This document shows positions 6,927-15,466 of a stretch of 64,000 nt of DNA, in pieces. Every line of letters begins with the position of its first letter. Positions within the stretch are counted from its first letter, which is position 1. Position numbers and translations under genes: made by a program. The notes beneath the pieces were generated by a model. That model was not told the DNA's origin and did not search any database. It saw only the letters and a list, made by a program, of their open reading frames with translations. The DNA comes from Desulfococcaceae bacterium HSG9. Lineage in GTDB: Bacteria > Desulfobacterota > Desulfobacteria > Desulfobacterales > JAUCGF01. The stretch covers positions 1 through 64,000 of the forward strand of contig JAUCGF010000083.1 of the NCBI GenBank assembly GCA_030378005.1, in the 5' to 3' direction.

Positions 6927-8276
6927 TCACAAATACGCACGCAATATCTCTTCATATTGGCAGGTTAATTGGTGCGAATCTGAAAAAGCCAGAGCGGTTT
7001 TTACCATCTGTTCAGGATTATCCAGCCCGGGAAGAATTTTTGTTTTGAACCGTCGCACCAGACAATCATCACGCCATTGCAGATTTTGGGTTAAGAGTAT
7101 AAACGCGGCGGCCGATTCTTCTATTTCACCCACGCATTCAAATGGCTTGAATCCACTGACACCCAATAATTGGTCGAATCCCTGGCGTTGTTCCATATCA
7201 TCCAAAAGGTTGGTGCCAAACAAAGCGATCAATTTAGTTTTAGCTATAAAAGGCGCCAGCACCAGAAATGTAAAACGGCACTTGGGGCAATCAAGACACC
7301 AACGTTGAAGGCGTTTTTGACGGTCCAGTTTGAAAGCGCGGTTACAGCTCATAAAGACCGGATGATAGGCATCAAGTTTGCTGAACAATCTGGCAATGTG
7401 TAAATCTGACAGAGGGCGGAGAAAAGAGCAGTAATTAAAATCGGACAGGATATATTTTTTAAAAAAATGCGCCGCATCCTTTTCAAATTCCATGCTTTTG
7501 CTATATTGGTGATTCACACTGAAACCGTTATGAATCAGATTGCCGCTGTCAGCGGAGCGTTCGTTGGACAGGGCAGCCGTGTCAAAACCATACAGGATAG
7601 CGCATACCGGTAAAACAAAGGCAATGATTGCGGAAATGGGAACATGGCCGTTATAAGCGCCTTGTTCGTTCAGCTTAATCAGAGCAGGTGAAATTTGGCG
7701 GGTAACATTGATAAGGGGCAATTTGGAAATTTTGGCGATTTCTTTAATGGGTTGGAAATCACCCAGAGCAAACAGCACGGGCGCTTGCCCGGCGCGTTGA
7801 AACGCATCAATTGTTACAACAGCATCTTTGCCGCCGCCTACAGGGATGGCTGTGCGTTTTGGTAATTGCAAAGATTCCGGTTTGGCGGCACTGTATTTTG
7901 AAAAAGGAAAACGAATGCGCTTACGTAAATCTAACTGGTTGCGATAGGCAAATTCAGCCAGTCCATGAAGATATAATTTATCAAAAAAATACGCGCATTG
8001 TTCGGTGACAGGGGCTGTTTCAATACGAATCGACTCAGGAACCGCGGCTTTATAATAGCTGACGCCAAGCACAAGGTGCAAATAACGCAAAGCTGTAAAC
8101 AACGCCCGACGCGCCTTTCGATTTTGTGGTGGGCGAGCGTTGTGAAAAGTCAAGCGTTCAATAAAGCGATGGCCGTTATCGAATGCGTAGCAAAATTCAG
8201 CCTGATTTGTTTCATCATTAAAGCTGTAAGAGACAAAACGAAAGGTTTTGATTGCGGACGGTTCGAACGATGACAT
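6927..8276 (-). CDS. murL: MurL-like UDP-MurNAc-L-Ala-L-Glu epimerase
   Basis: 449 residues. MurL, described in Xanthomonas, converts the terminal L-Glu of UDP-MurNAc-L-Ala-L-Glu to D-Glu in an ATP-dependent reaction. Recognised features are the N-terminal domain with ALRYLHLVLGVSYYK, the PP-loop-like nucleotide motif PVGGGKDAVVTIDAF near residue 155, SNERSADSGN near residue 245 and the cysteine cluster CLDCPKC near residue 333. The length matches the family. Its location two genes upstream of a Mur ligase supports the assignment and implies that glutamate racemase may be dispensable in this organism. No clear Shine-Dalgarno sequence is visible at the chosen ATG. Confidence 0.75.
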   Translation of the reverse strand: MSSFEPSAIKTFRFVSYSFNDETNQAEFCYAFDNGHRFIERLTFHNARPPQNRKARRALFTALRYLHLVLGVSYYKAAVPESIRIETAPVTEQCAYFFDKLYLHGLAEFAYRNQLDLRKRIRFPFSKYSAAKPESLQLPKRTAIPVGGGKDAVVTIDAFQRAGQAPVLFALGDFQPIKEIAKISKLPLINVTRQISPALIKLNEQGAYNGHVPISAIIAFVLPVCAILYGFDTAALSNERSADSGNLIHNGFSVNHQYSKSMEFEKDAAHFFKKYILSDFNYCSFLRPLSDLHIARLFSKLDAYHPVFMSCNRAFKLDRQKRLQRWCLDCPKCRFTFLVLAPFIAKTKLIALFGTNLLDDMEQRQGFDQLLGVSGFKPFECVGEIEESAAAFILLTQNLQWRDDCLVRRFKTKILPGLDNPEQMVKTALAFSDSHQLTCQYEEILRAYL

Positions 8277-8296
8277 AGCATTTAAGTTTTTCTAAA

Positions 8297-8337
8297 GTGA
8301 AACGTGAAACTTGGCAATTTTAAGTTTTACGTTTCAC
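8297..8337. terminator. Hairpin between murL and the receiver gene
   Basis: 16-bp arms with one G-T pair and a 9-nt loop. It belongs to the same GTGAAACGT repeat family as the hairpin at 6375. It lies downstream of the receiver gene on the minus strand, so it could end the signalling operon. Confidence 0.55.
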
Positions 8338-8343
8338 AATAAT

Positions 8344-8715
8344 TTACTTACTCATGATTTCATCTACTTTGTTCATCAACTTTAGCGGACTAAACGGCTT
8401 TGTAAAATAGTCGTCGGCACCAGCGGCACTTCCGCGTTCCTTATCTTCGTCCTGACCCAGAGCTGTCAGCATGATAATCGTAATACCGGCTGTTTCCGGG
8501 TTATTCTTCAATTGGGTGCATACATCAAAACCATCCATGCCGCCTTCAGGCATCATCACGTCCAAAAACATCAAATCCGGTTTTTCACGCTCGGCAATTT
8601 CAATTGCTTCAGGGCCTGTTCCAGCCTGAAATATCAGATAATCGCCGATACGCAATGTGGCTTCAATCAATTCACGAATCTCTATTTGATCATCAACAAC
8701 AAGAATTTTTTTCAT
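8344..8715 (-). CDS. Single-domain response regulator (CheY-like receiver)
   Basis: 123 residues from an ATG at 8715 with AGAGG upstream; a longer frame to 8808 runs through a repeat and is rejected. It is only a receiver domain: the acidic pair VVDDQ near the start, the phospho-acceptor Asp in MFLDVMMPE, the conserved Thr in MLTALGQ and Lys in FTKPFSP. There is no output domain, so it must act on a partner protein. It is the last gene after a membrane histidine kinase, an HD-GYP protein and a double-transmitter kinase, which are its likely phosphate donors or targets. Confidence 0.9.
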   Translation of the reverse strand: MKKILVVDDQIEIRELIEATLRIGDYLIFQAGTGPEAIEIAEREKPDLMFLDVMMPEGGMDGFDVCTQLKNNPETAGITIIMLTALGQDEDKERGSAAGADDYFTKPFSPLKLMNKVDEIMSK

Positions 8716-8769
8716 CATTTTCCTCTTTTGATATAGGTATATTATTTTTTTGGAAATCCTTAGAAACGG

Positions 8770-8840
8770 GGACGAAATAATTTCCCCGACGCAAACTGAA
8801 GTTTGCACTCCTCCTCTGAAAATGGGTAAGTTATTTTACC
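8770..8840. repeat. Copy of the GGACGAAATA element, family D
   Basis: Located between the receiver gene and the kinase gene. It has a left end GGACGAAATAATTTCC, a central GCAAACTGAAGTTTGC hairpin and a degraded right end GGTAAGTTATTTTACC. It is a shorter, diverged copy of the element at 14649-14754. Confidence 0.6.
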
Positions 8841-8858
8841 CTCAGCCCTTAAGAGGCA

Positions 8859-10946
8859 TTACTGGGGCATGGGGAGAGTAACAACTACCCGCGTCCCTTC
8901 TCCATATTTACTTTTAACTGTTATATCGCCCTTATGGGCTTCGACAATATATTTAGCAAGACTCATACCTAATCCGGTCCCTTCAATGGACGTTGTTGTG
9001 GCATCAGCCCTGAAAAATTTATCGAAAATTTTGGCGGCATCTTCCGGTGTCATGCCGATTCCTTGATCTTCTACGGTAATTTCATAATGTTCATGCCGCT
9101 TTTTGCCTGTAATACGAATCGGTCCGCCATCAGGAGCGTATTTGACCGCATTATCGATCAGATTTTTAAGCATCTGGCTAATTTTGGTTTTATCAATCTT
9201 GAGTTGAACGTCTTGTTCCGCAAAGCGCGTTTCAAAACGATGCTTTTCATTTGATGTGGAAAAAAGTTCAACGATATTTTTGATCATGTTATCAATCGGG
9301 CAGAGTATTTTTTTAAGCTGGAAGCTGCGTCCGGATTCAATGTGTTCGATGTCTATAAAATCGTTGATAACTTCCGACAGGTTGACCGCTTTTTGGTTGA
9401 TGTATTTTAAATATTTATGCTTTTCATTATCACTGATATTCTTGCGTAGCATCAAGAGTTCCGAAAAGCCCTGGATAGAGGTCAGGGGAGTTCGCATTTC
9501 ATGCGCCGTTGTGGAAATAAACTCGTTTTTCATCCGTTCAGCTTCACGCATTTGGCTGATATCGCGAAATAGCGTTATTTTTCCAGATACTGTTCCGTTT
9601 TGGTTTTTAAAGACAGATGTTCGTGCATTAAACGTCTTTATCGCTCCACTATCCGAACTGGTGACTTCAAAATCGAAAATAACATCAGCCTGTTGCTGTT
9701 TGGGGATTGCTTTGAAGCCATTTTGGAGGAGTTCCTGGGATAGAAGCGTATCCCAGGATTGATTTATAACATCGGGAAGACGAACTTTAAACAATTTTTG
9801 AGCCACACGATTCATTAAAACAATACGATTTTTTAAATCCGTTACAATCAATCCGTCTGCAATTGAGGCTAAAATTCCCTCTGTCCGGTTATGGGCTTCT
9901 TCCACTTCTTTGAGCGAGCGAGCGAGTACTTTGTTCCTCATAAATTGCATGCGCTGCTGATGAATCAATACAACAATCACCCAGACGACAATCATGATCA
10001 ATGCAATGGTAAAAAAGAGCATTTGAGCCATTGTTGTTTTCAAATGCTCGAATATTTCATCTTTATCCACTTTGGAGATAATAAACCAAGCAGTGTCAGG
10101 GATTTTGCCGACACTGGCAATGACAGCGGCTCCACGGTAATCTGTGCCTTCCACACGATCTCGCCCCCCTGTGGCAACATAAGCCGCCGGTAAAATTTCC
10201 CCTTTGGGACGTGTAATCGGCAAACTCAGGGTCAAAGCTGTATTTTTACGATGGCGCAATTCATTTAAAAACACCAATGTATCACCTTCACGACGCACCA
10301 TAAGGGTTTCAGCGGTCTGGCTGGGAACAGGCCATTTGGCAATTAGAGGAAATAAGAAGTTATGCGGATCAATTTCAGCAAAAAAGGCCCCAAAAACAGT
10401 GTCGTCTTTGAGCAAAGGGATAAAAATTGAGAGCACAATCTCTTGTGAAGGTTTTTTATAAAGGTCGGAAAAGGTGATTTTGTCTTTATGCAAGGAATTA
10501 GCGAAGAGTTCGTTTATAACGGGAGGCAGTGGCTCATCCTGTTTGTCAAGACTGCCGTGTGAACAAATTCGGCCGTTACGATCCAACAGATGAATTGTTT
10601 TATAATGTTTATTTTGCTGCTCTTGAAGCCAAAAATCAATGTATCTTCTGCGATTGTCCTTACCACGATTGTTAATAAAAAGTTCAAGTTCATCCATAAT
10701 TAACGGATTGGAAGCCAAAGCATCCGCTACATTGATTATTTTTTGACGCCAATTGACGATGCGTTTGATTTTAGATTGGGTAATCGCCGCCAGCTCATCA
10801 AATTTTTCATTCTTAATCTGCTTCTTACGATTATGATAGTAATAGCCGCCGATTAAAAATACAATCAAAAATATCACCACCAGCGTAATTAATAAACCTC
10901 TTGGCGCAGCGTAAGTGCTAGCGGGTTTTGATGTGTGTGTTTGCAT
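8859..10946 (-). CDS. Membrane sensor histidine kinase with periplasmic Cache-like domain and PAS
   Basis: 695 residues from the ATG at 10946, which overlaps the end of the HD-GYP gene by 29 bp. One transmembrane helix is at about 17-38 and a second at about 303-325. The roughly 260 residues between them form a periplasmic sensing domain of the double-Cache type (LLDRNGRICSHGSL, FGAFFAEIDPHN). A PAS domain follows, then the phospho-acceptor helix with ISTTAHEMRTPLTS, and an ATPase domain with LIDNAVKYAPDGG, EDQGIGM and GTGLGMSLAKYI. All catalytic boxes are present, so it is expected to be active. The stimulus is unknown; Cache domains usually bind small organic molecules. Confidence 0.9.
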   Translation of the reverse strand: MQTHTSKPASTYAAPRGLLITLVVIFLIVFLIGGYYYHNRKKQIKNEKFDELAAITQSKIKRIVNWRQKIINVADALASNPLIMDELELFINNRGKDNRRRYIDFWLQEQQNKHYKTIHLLDRNGRICSHGSLDKQDEPLPPVINELFANSLHKDKITFSDLYKKPSQEIVLSIFIPLLKDDTVFGAFFAEIDPHNFLFPLIAKWPVPSQTAETLMVRREGDTLVFLNELRHRKNTALTLSLPITRPKGEILPAAYVATGGRDRVEGTDYRGAAVIASVGKIPDTAWFIISKVDKDEIFEHLKTTMAQMLFFTIALIMIVVWVIVVLIHQQRMQFMRNKVLARSLKEVEEAHNRTEGILASIADGLIVTDLKNRIVLMNRVAQKLFKVRLPDVINQSWDTLLSQELLQNGFKAIPKQQQADVIFDFEVTSSDSGAIKTFNARTSVFKNQNGTVSGKITLFRDISQMREAERMKNEFISTTAHEMRTPLTSIQGFSELLMLRKNISDNEKHKYLKYINQKAVNLSEVINDFIDIEHIESGRSFQLKKILCPIDNMIKNIVELFSTSNEKHRFETRFAEQDVQLKIDKTKISQMLKNLIDNAVKYAPDGGPIRITGKKRHEHYEITVEDQGIGMTPEDAAKIFDKFFRADATTTSIEGTGLGMSLAKYIVEAHKGDITVKSKYGEGTRVVVTLPMPQ

Positions 10947-11772
10947 CCGATTCTTTCTCAAGGGTTGCCCGAAATGTTTCAATCTGTTCAAGCGATGACA
11001 TAAAAGCGTCAAAAATAACCGGATCAAAATGGGAGCCATCGCCTTTTGCCATTATAGCCAATGCTTTTGTACGAGTGAAAGCCGGTTTATAAACTCTTAC
11101 CGTTCTAAGTGCATCGTAAACATCCGCAATAGCGACGATACGTCCTTCTATGGGGATAGCATCGCCTTTGAGCATGCGCGGATAGCCGGAGCCGTCATAT
11201 TTTTCGTGATGCGTCCAAGCGATGACAGCCCCCAATTGAAGCAAGTCTGATTCAGAATCTTTTAATATTTGGTAGCCGATCGTGGTGTGACGCTTCATTA
11301 TTTCAAATTCATCGTCAGTATAAGGTCCGGGTTTAAACAAGATCGCGTCGTTAATGCCGATTTTACCAATATCGTGCATGGGGCTGGCATGTTTAAGGCG
11401 TTCGGCCTGTTCATCAGACCATCCCATAGTTTTGGCGATCAGCATTGAATAGTGGCTCATGCGTTGAAGATGGTCGCCTGTGTCGCTATCTCTATGCTCG
11501 GCGGCATTTGACAAACAGTAAATTGTTTCCAGGTTAGCCGCTTTGAGCTTTAAAAGGGTTTGCTGCTGCTCTTGATACAATTCCCGGAAATCTTTGGCAT
11601 ACGCCAGCAATTGCTTTTTCTCATGATGCAATGCTTTTTTTTCTTCAGCCAAAAGACGGTAGGCTTCTTCCAACTCTTTCCGTTTGGCTTTCTCCTGCTT
11701 GTAAATAAGCGCCAGCTCACGGGCGTAGATTTGAGCCTGAGCGCTGCTGTCTGATTGCTCTTTCTCTGTCAT
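10918..11772 (-). CDS. HD-GYP domain phosphodiesterase with N-terminal coiled coil
   Basis: 284 residues. HD-GYP proteins hydrolyse cyclic di-GMP. The catalytic core is complete: HRDSDTGDHLQRM, HDIGKIGINDAIL, FKPGPYTDDE, then HHEKYDGSGYP and a final IADVYDALRTVR. Residues 1-90 form a coiled coil with two copies of a YA-x-x-L/F-x-x-x-Y-x-x-E pattern, also found in the neighbouring kinase. There is no receiver domain or membrane segment. The ATG overlaps the upstream kinase stop as ATGA, so the two are translationally coupled. The shared coiled-coil motif suggests that kinase and phosphodiesterase form mixed assemblies, which is an inference. Confidence 0.9.
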   Translation of the reverse strand: MTEKEQSDSSAQAQIYARELALIYKQEKAKRKELEEAYRLLAEEKKALHHEKKQLLAYAKDFRELYQEQQQTLLKLKAANLETIYCLSNAAEHRDSDTGDHLQRMSHYSMLIAKTMGWSDEQAERLKHASPMHDIGKIGINDAILFKPGPYTDDEFEIMKRHTTIGYQILKDSESDLLQLGAVIAWTHHEKYDGSGYPRMLKGDAIPIEGRIVAIADVYDALRTVRVYKPAFTRTKALAIMAKGDGSHFDPVIFDAFMSSLEQIETFRATLEKESDANTHIKTR

Positions 11773-13766
11773 GGAATTAATTGTAACCTGATAGTAAAGG
11801 CCGAGCCTCGCCCTAATTCACTTTGAAGATCAATCGCGCCGCCATGATTTTCTATTATTTGGTGAGCGATAAATAACCCTAAACCTGAACCATGTTCATC
11901 AGGTTTGGTGGTAAAAAACGGTTCAAATATCCGATCAAATTGTTTGTGAGCGATCCCGCGCCCGGTATCGTGAAAGGCGATTTCAACAAAGGAAGCGGCA
12001 TCATTTTCGGCAGACACTTTATCGATCTGAACGCTGAGAATCAGCTTGCCCCCGGCAGGCATCGCATCAATAGCATTGTTGATAATGTTGGTGAAGGCCT
12101 GATTCAGTTGTCCCGCATTGGCCGAAACGTAAGCGGTTTCGGTGTCAAAAGTTTCTATAACCTTAATTTTGGCTTTACGCAACTGAAATTGAAGCAATTG
12201 AACCGACCGCTTTAAGTGCCCAACCACTTCGATTCTAGTAAGAGATTGATCTTCTTTTTTTGTGAAATCAAGCAACTGTTTAAGCATATTGACAGCTTGC
12301 CACAATTGGGTGTGCATTCTTTGCAAAATTTGGGCAGAATCGACATCCGGGTAGTCATTCGGTTTTAACAGTATTTCCATGCTGAAAATCAGGGGAAAAA
12401 TTGTATTATGGATTTCGTTAGCGATGCCGGCGGTCAGTTGTCCCATTGTGAACAATTTATCTGAACGAATGAGTTGATTTTTCGTTTTTTGAAGCGTTGA
12501 TACGGCCTGTCTTTCATTTTTATAAATTTGGGCAAGATCATTGGCGTACTGTTGCGTTTGCTCTTTATGAAAAGCGAGTTCGGTTTTTAATTTCTTAATT
12601 TCGCTATGCTGTGCCGGTGTTTCAACTTTTTTATATTTAGGCAAACGGATAATCACGCATGCCCCCTGCCCCGGTTCGCTTTGCAGCTCAACATTGCCTT
12701 TATGCGCCTGTACGATTTTTTTTACAATGGACAACCCCAACCCGATCCCTTCATGCGTCCGTGAATTGAGTTCCTCGGCCTGATAAAAATTTTCGAAAAC
12801 ATAATCAATCTGAGCTGAAGGAATCCCCACCCCCTGGTCGTGAATGGCAACTTTCCACATATCTTTGTCCAACGATGTCGTAACCGTCACCGTCGTTCCT
12901 GTATCGCTATATTGAATTGCGTTGTCTATGATATAACCGATCGCTTTTATCATTTGTTCGCGATCACCATAAAATTCAGGTGTGAATTGCCCCATATTTT
13001 TTTTAACGCTGATATCAGCCTGAGCCAGAGATGAGTGCGCCTGTGCGAGCGCTTCATCCAGGACATCATGCAAATCCGTGACATCTGACTTGAAATCCAT
13101 CCGATTGGAAAAAGAAGCCGCGTCAAACAATTCACCGATTGTTTTAATCAGGCGATCACTGGATTCTTGCATCATGGATAGATATTCCCGATCATCATCG
13201 GTTGCACGTTCGCCTAGTGATTCCTCCAAAAACGGCGCTAAACCGGTGATAGCGGTCAGCGGGGTACGAATTTCATGCGAAACCATACCTAAAAATTCTT
13301 CTTTCAGATTTTCATTGCGTTTGCGCTGGGTTTCATCGTGAAAACATAAGACAAAGCCTTGCAAGCGGTTCCGGTCATCGGCAACCGGTGAACGAACAAT
13401 TTTATAATACTGCATTCTGTATCTATCCGGCGTAACTATTACTTTATCAGGTGTTTTAAGCAGGGCCAGTCCTTTATATAAATTATCCCAACTATCAGGC
13501 GACAGGTATTCTTTGATTGATTTACCTTCGGTCAACTCTGCCGGATCGCCGATAAGATTTAAAAACATTGTATTGCTTTTAAGAATGTTCAAATCAACAT
13601 CCAATGTTACCAACGCGTCCTTAACCCCGTTGATAGTGGCCATTAACCGCTGGTTGACAATTTCCAGTTTGGTACGCTTTTCCTTCTCTTTTTCATAAAT
13701 CTGCGCCAAATCTTTGGCATACGCCAGTAATTGCCTGTTTTCCATATCATTTAGTTCTTTTTCCAT
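11769..13766 (-). CDS. Soluble double-transmitter histidine kinase, second H-box degenerate
   Basis: 665 residues from the ATG at 13766; the extra upstream codons of the open frame run into a repeat. Order: coiled coil with YAKDLAQIYEKE (16-27), PAS domain (about 42-148), HisKA with H164 in MVSHEIRTPLT, ATPase with DQGVGIPSAQ and GIGLGLSIVKK, a linker with YANDLAQIYKNE (408-419), then a second HisKA/ATPase unit. In the second unit the phospho-acceptor position reads Asn (TAGIANEIHNT, N450) instead of His, while its ATP-binding motifs (NNAIDAMPAGG, GSGLGLFIAHQI) look intact. It probably autophosphorylates only at H164. No membrane segment is present. It heads the four-gene signalling operon. 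Confidence 0.9.
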   Translation of the reverse strand: MEKELNDMENRQLLAYAKDLAQIYEKEKEKRTKLEIVNQRLMATINGVKDALVTLDVDLNILKSNTMFLNLIGDPAELTEGKSIKEYLSPDSWDNLYKGLALLKTPDKVIVTPDRYRMQYYKIVRSPVADDRNRLQGFVLCFHDETQRKRNENLKEEFLGMVSHEIRTPLTAITGLAPFLEESLGERATDDDREYLSMMQESSDRLIKTIGELFDAASFSNRMDFKSDVTDLHDVLDEALAQAHSSLAQADISVKKNMGQFTPEFYGDREQMIKAIGYIIDNAIQYSDTGTTVTVTTSLDKDMWKVAIHDQGVGIPSAQIDYVFENFYQAEELNSRTHEGIGLGLSIVKKIVQAHKGNVELQSEPGQGACVIIRLPKYKKVETPAQHSEIKKLKTELAFHKEQTQQYANDLAQIYKNERQAVSTLQKTKNQLIRSDKLFTMGQLTAGIANEIHNTIFPLIFSMEILLKPNDYPDVDSAQILQRMHTQLWQAVNMLKQLLDFTKKEDQSLTRIEVVGHLKRSVQLLQFQLRKAKIKVIETFDTETAYVSANAGQLNQAFTNIINNAIDAMPAGGKLILSVQIDKVSAENDAASFVEIAFHDTGRGIAHKQFDRIFEPFFTTKPDEHGSGLGLFIAHQIIENHGGAIDLQSELGRGSAFTIRLQLIP

Positions 13767-14029
13767 AATTGCCCCCATGAGTTCGGAGTGTTTTTTTAAA
13801 GCAATGAAGCACTTCTTTCTGAAACGTGAATACACGCATCACCGTTGGACAGCAAGTTATTTAGTCATACTCTCAACTGATGATGGCCTTACTACTATAT
13901 TTTTATCGGATTGTAAATGAAATTGTACAATCTATACAATTGGACTTGGATTTCGCTCTTTGGAAAAGTGAGTTTTTTATTTATAGACATCCGCCTGAAT
14001 TTTTAACCGGTTTTTTATAACTCAATGCG

Positions 14030-14227
14030 TTATCCGGTGTCAAAGAGATAACCGTAGGTGAAATACCTATGCGTAACACCAAGCGGAGACAGGATATCTT
14101 TCTGAAATTCGATCTGCTCGGAGATAAAAAAGCAGGTTTGACCGTTCGCCATGACAGCCTCGCCGCTGACGACATATTGAAAATCAGAGAGTTCTTTGTC
14201 ATAATCTTCATCTCCGTAAGTATCCAA
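14030..14227 (-). pseudogene. Short unidentified coding remnant
   Basis: A minus-strand frame of 65 codons with protein-like composition (SDFQYVVSGEAVMANGQTCF, LSPLGVTHRYFTYGYLFDTG). It has only a TTG at its start and is closed by a TAG a few codons upstream, right beside the MITE-like element at 14243. I do not recognise a family. It may be the surviving 3' end of a gene disrupted by that element. The rest of 13840-14240 shows nothing else. Confidence 0.3.
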
Positions 14228-14242
14228 GGTCGGCTATATATT

Positions 14243-14397
14243 ATCAGTAGATGGAAAGTTCAGGAGCGCAAAAATTTAGCGTAGCGATTTTCAGCATCGC
14301 CACTCGGAAAGGCTGCGGATTCAGGGGCCGGCAAAAAACCGCTTCGCTTAATTTTTGCGCTCCATGTCGTATTTTCAGGCATTTTCCATCTACTGAT
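14243..14397. mobile_element. MITE-like element, family A, copy 1
   Basis: 155 bp bounded by inverted ends ATCAGTAGATGGAAA and TTTCCATCTACTGAT. Its reverse complement aligns over most of its length with 26236-26392. It encodes no protein. I see no convincing target-site duplication. A deleted copy lies at 21854-21917. Confidence 0.8.
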
Positions 14398-14648
14398 TGT
14401 AATTAAATGTAAAAAATGTGAAAATTTAAGAGCGAAATGTGATATCTTAATTTTTTTTTGAAAATGTTTACAATAAAAGCCAGCAACTAACACTTTTAAT
14501 TACCCTTTGTTACTTGCTTTTCTTATTGAACTCATATATTCAGATGATCAGTTATTAAAATTCTGATAGTTACAAAGTTTTAATATTTTTGCAGCCCTCT
14601 TAGCTGGCTGGGAAAATTATTCGTTCATGTCTCTTATCTTAGAATCAG

Positions 14649-14754
14649 GGACGAAATAGCTTCCCCCGTTGGAGTGCTGGTTTCAGCTTGCAATGCCCGT
14701 GGCGCAAACTGAAGTTTGTACTCCTCGTCTGAAAATGTGGAAGTTATTTCGTCC
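14649..14754. mobile_element. MITE-like element, family D, fullest copy
   Basis: 106 bp with 16-bp inverted ends (GGACGAAATAGCTTCC and its complement, one mismatch) and an internal GGAGTGC...GCAAACTGAAGTTTG...ACTCC hairpin. Related copies or half-copies occur at 8770, 37233, 38735, 41620 and 60076. The surrounding 14400-14820 holds no gene that I can support. Confidence 0.7.
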
Positions 14755-14823
14755 TTATTCCTTACGGTACAAAATCAGTGCTGCTATAATGAATAAATTC
14801 AAAACACCATTAGAAGGTTATTT

Positions 14824-15066
14824 ATGTTTCTTACACGGATTGAGAAAATCGGAGATTCGGCTGCTTTGCTTCTGACAGATGAGATGCTGAATCTTTTAGG
14901 TATAGAGTTTGGCGATGAAGTGGAAGTGTCTGTGCAAGATCGAAAACTTGTCATCCGCTCCCTGAACAAAATTGAACGGCAGCGTATGATTGAAAAAGCC
15001 GTCGATGATGTTTTCAAACGTCGGGAGAGTGCTTACCAGAGACTCGCCGAAGGTGTGCCGGAATAA
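14824..15066 (+). CDS. AbrB/MazE-like antitoxin
   Basis: 80 residues. The N-terminal half is a SpoVT-AbrB swapped-hairpin DNA-binding domain: TRIEKIGDSAALLLTDEMLN, LGIEFGDEVEVSVQDRKLVI. The C-terminal half is helical and charged and would wrap the toxin. It is followed four bases later by a Doc-type toxin gene, the usual order for such modules. It should bind its own promoter and neutralise the toxin. Confidence 0.8.
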   Translation: MFLTRIEKIGDSAALLLTDEMLNLLGIEFGDEVEVSVQDRKLVIRSLNKIERQRMIEKAVDDVFKRRESAYQRLAEGVPE

Positions 15067-15070
15067 TAAT

Positions 15071-15448
15071 ATGATTTTTTTGTGCAAACAGGAGCTGATT
15101 GAAATTCATAAAAAACTGATTGACGAGTTTGGTGGAGCGCATGGTTTGCGCGATGTTGCTGCATTGGAATCGACAGTGGCGGTTTCTGAGAACCGTGCTT
15201 ATTATGAAGATGCTGATATTTCAATATGTGCCGCAACTTATGCTTATCATATCACACAAGCACATGCATTCATTGACGGCAACAAACGTATTGCAGCAGC
15301 AACTTCGGAAATTTTTCTTAAAATCAACGGTGGCAGCCTGAATGCTCTGAATAATGAAATATATGAGCTGTTTATGAGTATTGCTGCGGGAGAAAAATCA
15401 AGAGACGAAGTTGAAAAGATATTTTCCGGATGGGTTAAAAAAATTTAA
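15071..15448 (+). CDS. doc: Doc-type Fic-fold toxin
   Basis: 125 residues from the ATG at 15071. The Fic/Doc motif HAFIDGNKRIA lies near residue 62-72, with the preceding AATYAYHITQ helix. In phage P1, Doc phosphorylates elongation factor EF-Tu and stops translation. The longer open frame beginning at 14990 overlaps the antitoxin and is rejected. The ribosome-binding site is weak, consistent with coupling to the antitoxin. The pair is an accessory module placed directly before a peptide transporter operon. Confidence 0.85.
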   Translation: MIFLCKQELIEIHKKLIDEFGGAHGLRDVAALESTVAVSENRAYYEDADISICAATYAYHITQAHAFIDGNKRIAAATSEIFLKINGGSLNALNNEIYELFMSIAAGEKSRDEVEKIFSGWVKKI

Positions 15449-15466
15449 CATAGCAGAGATACTGAT

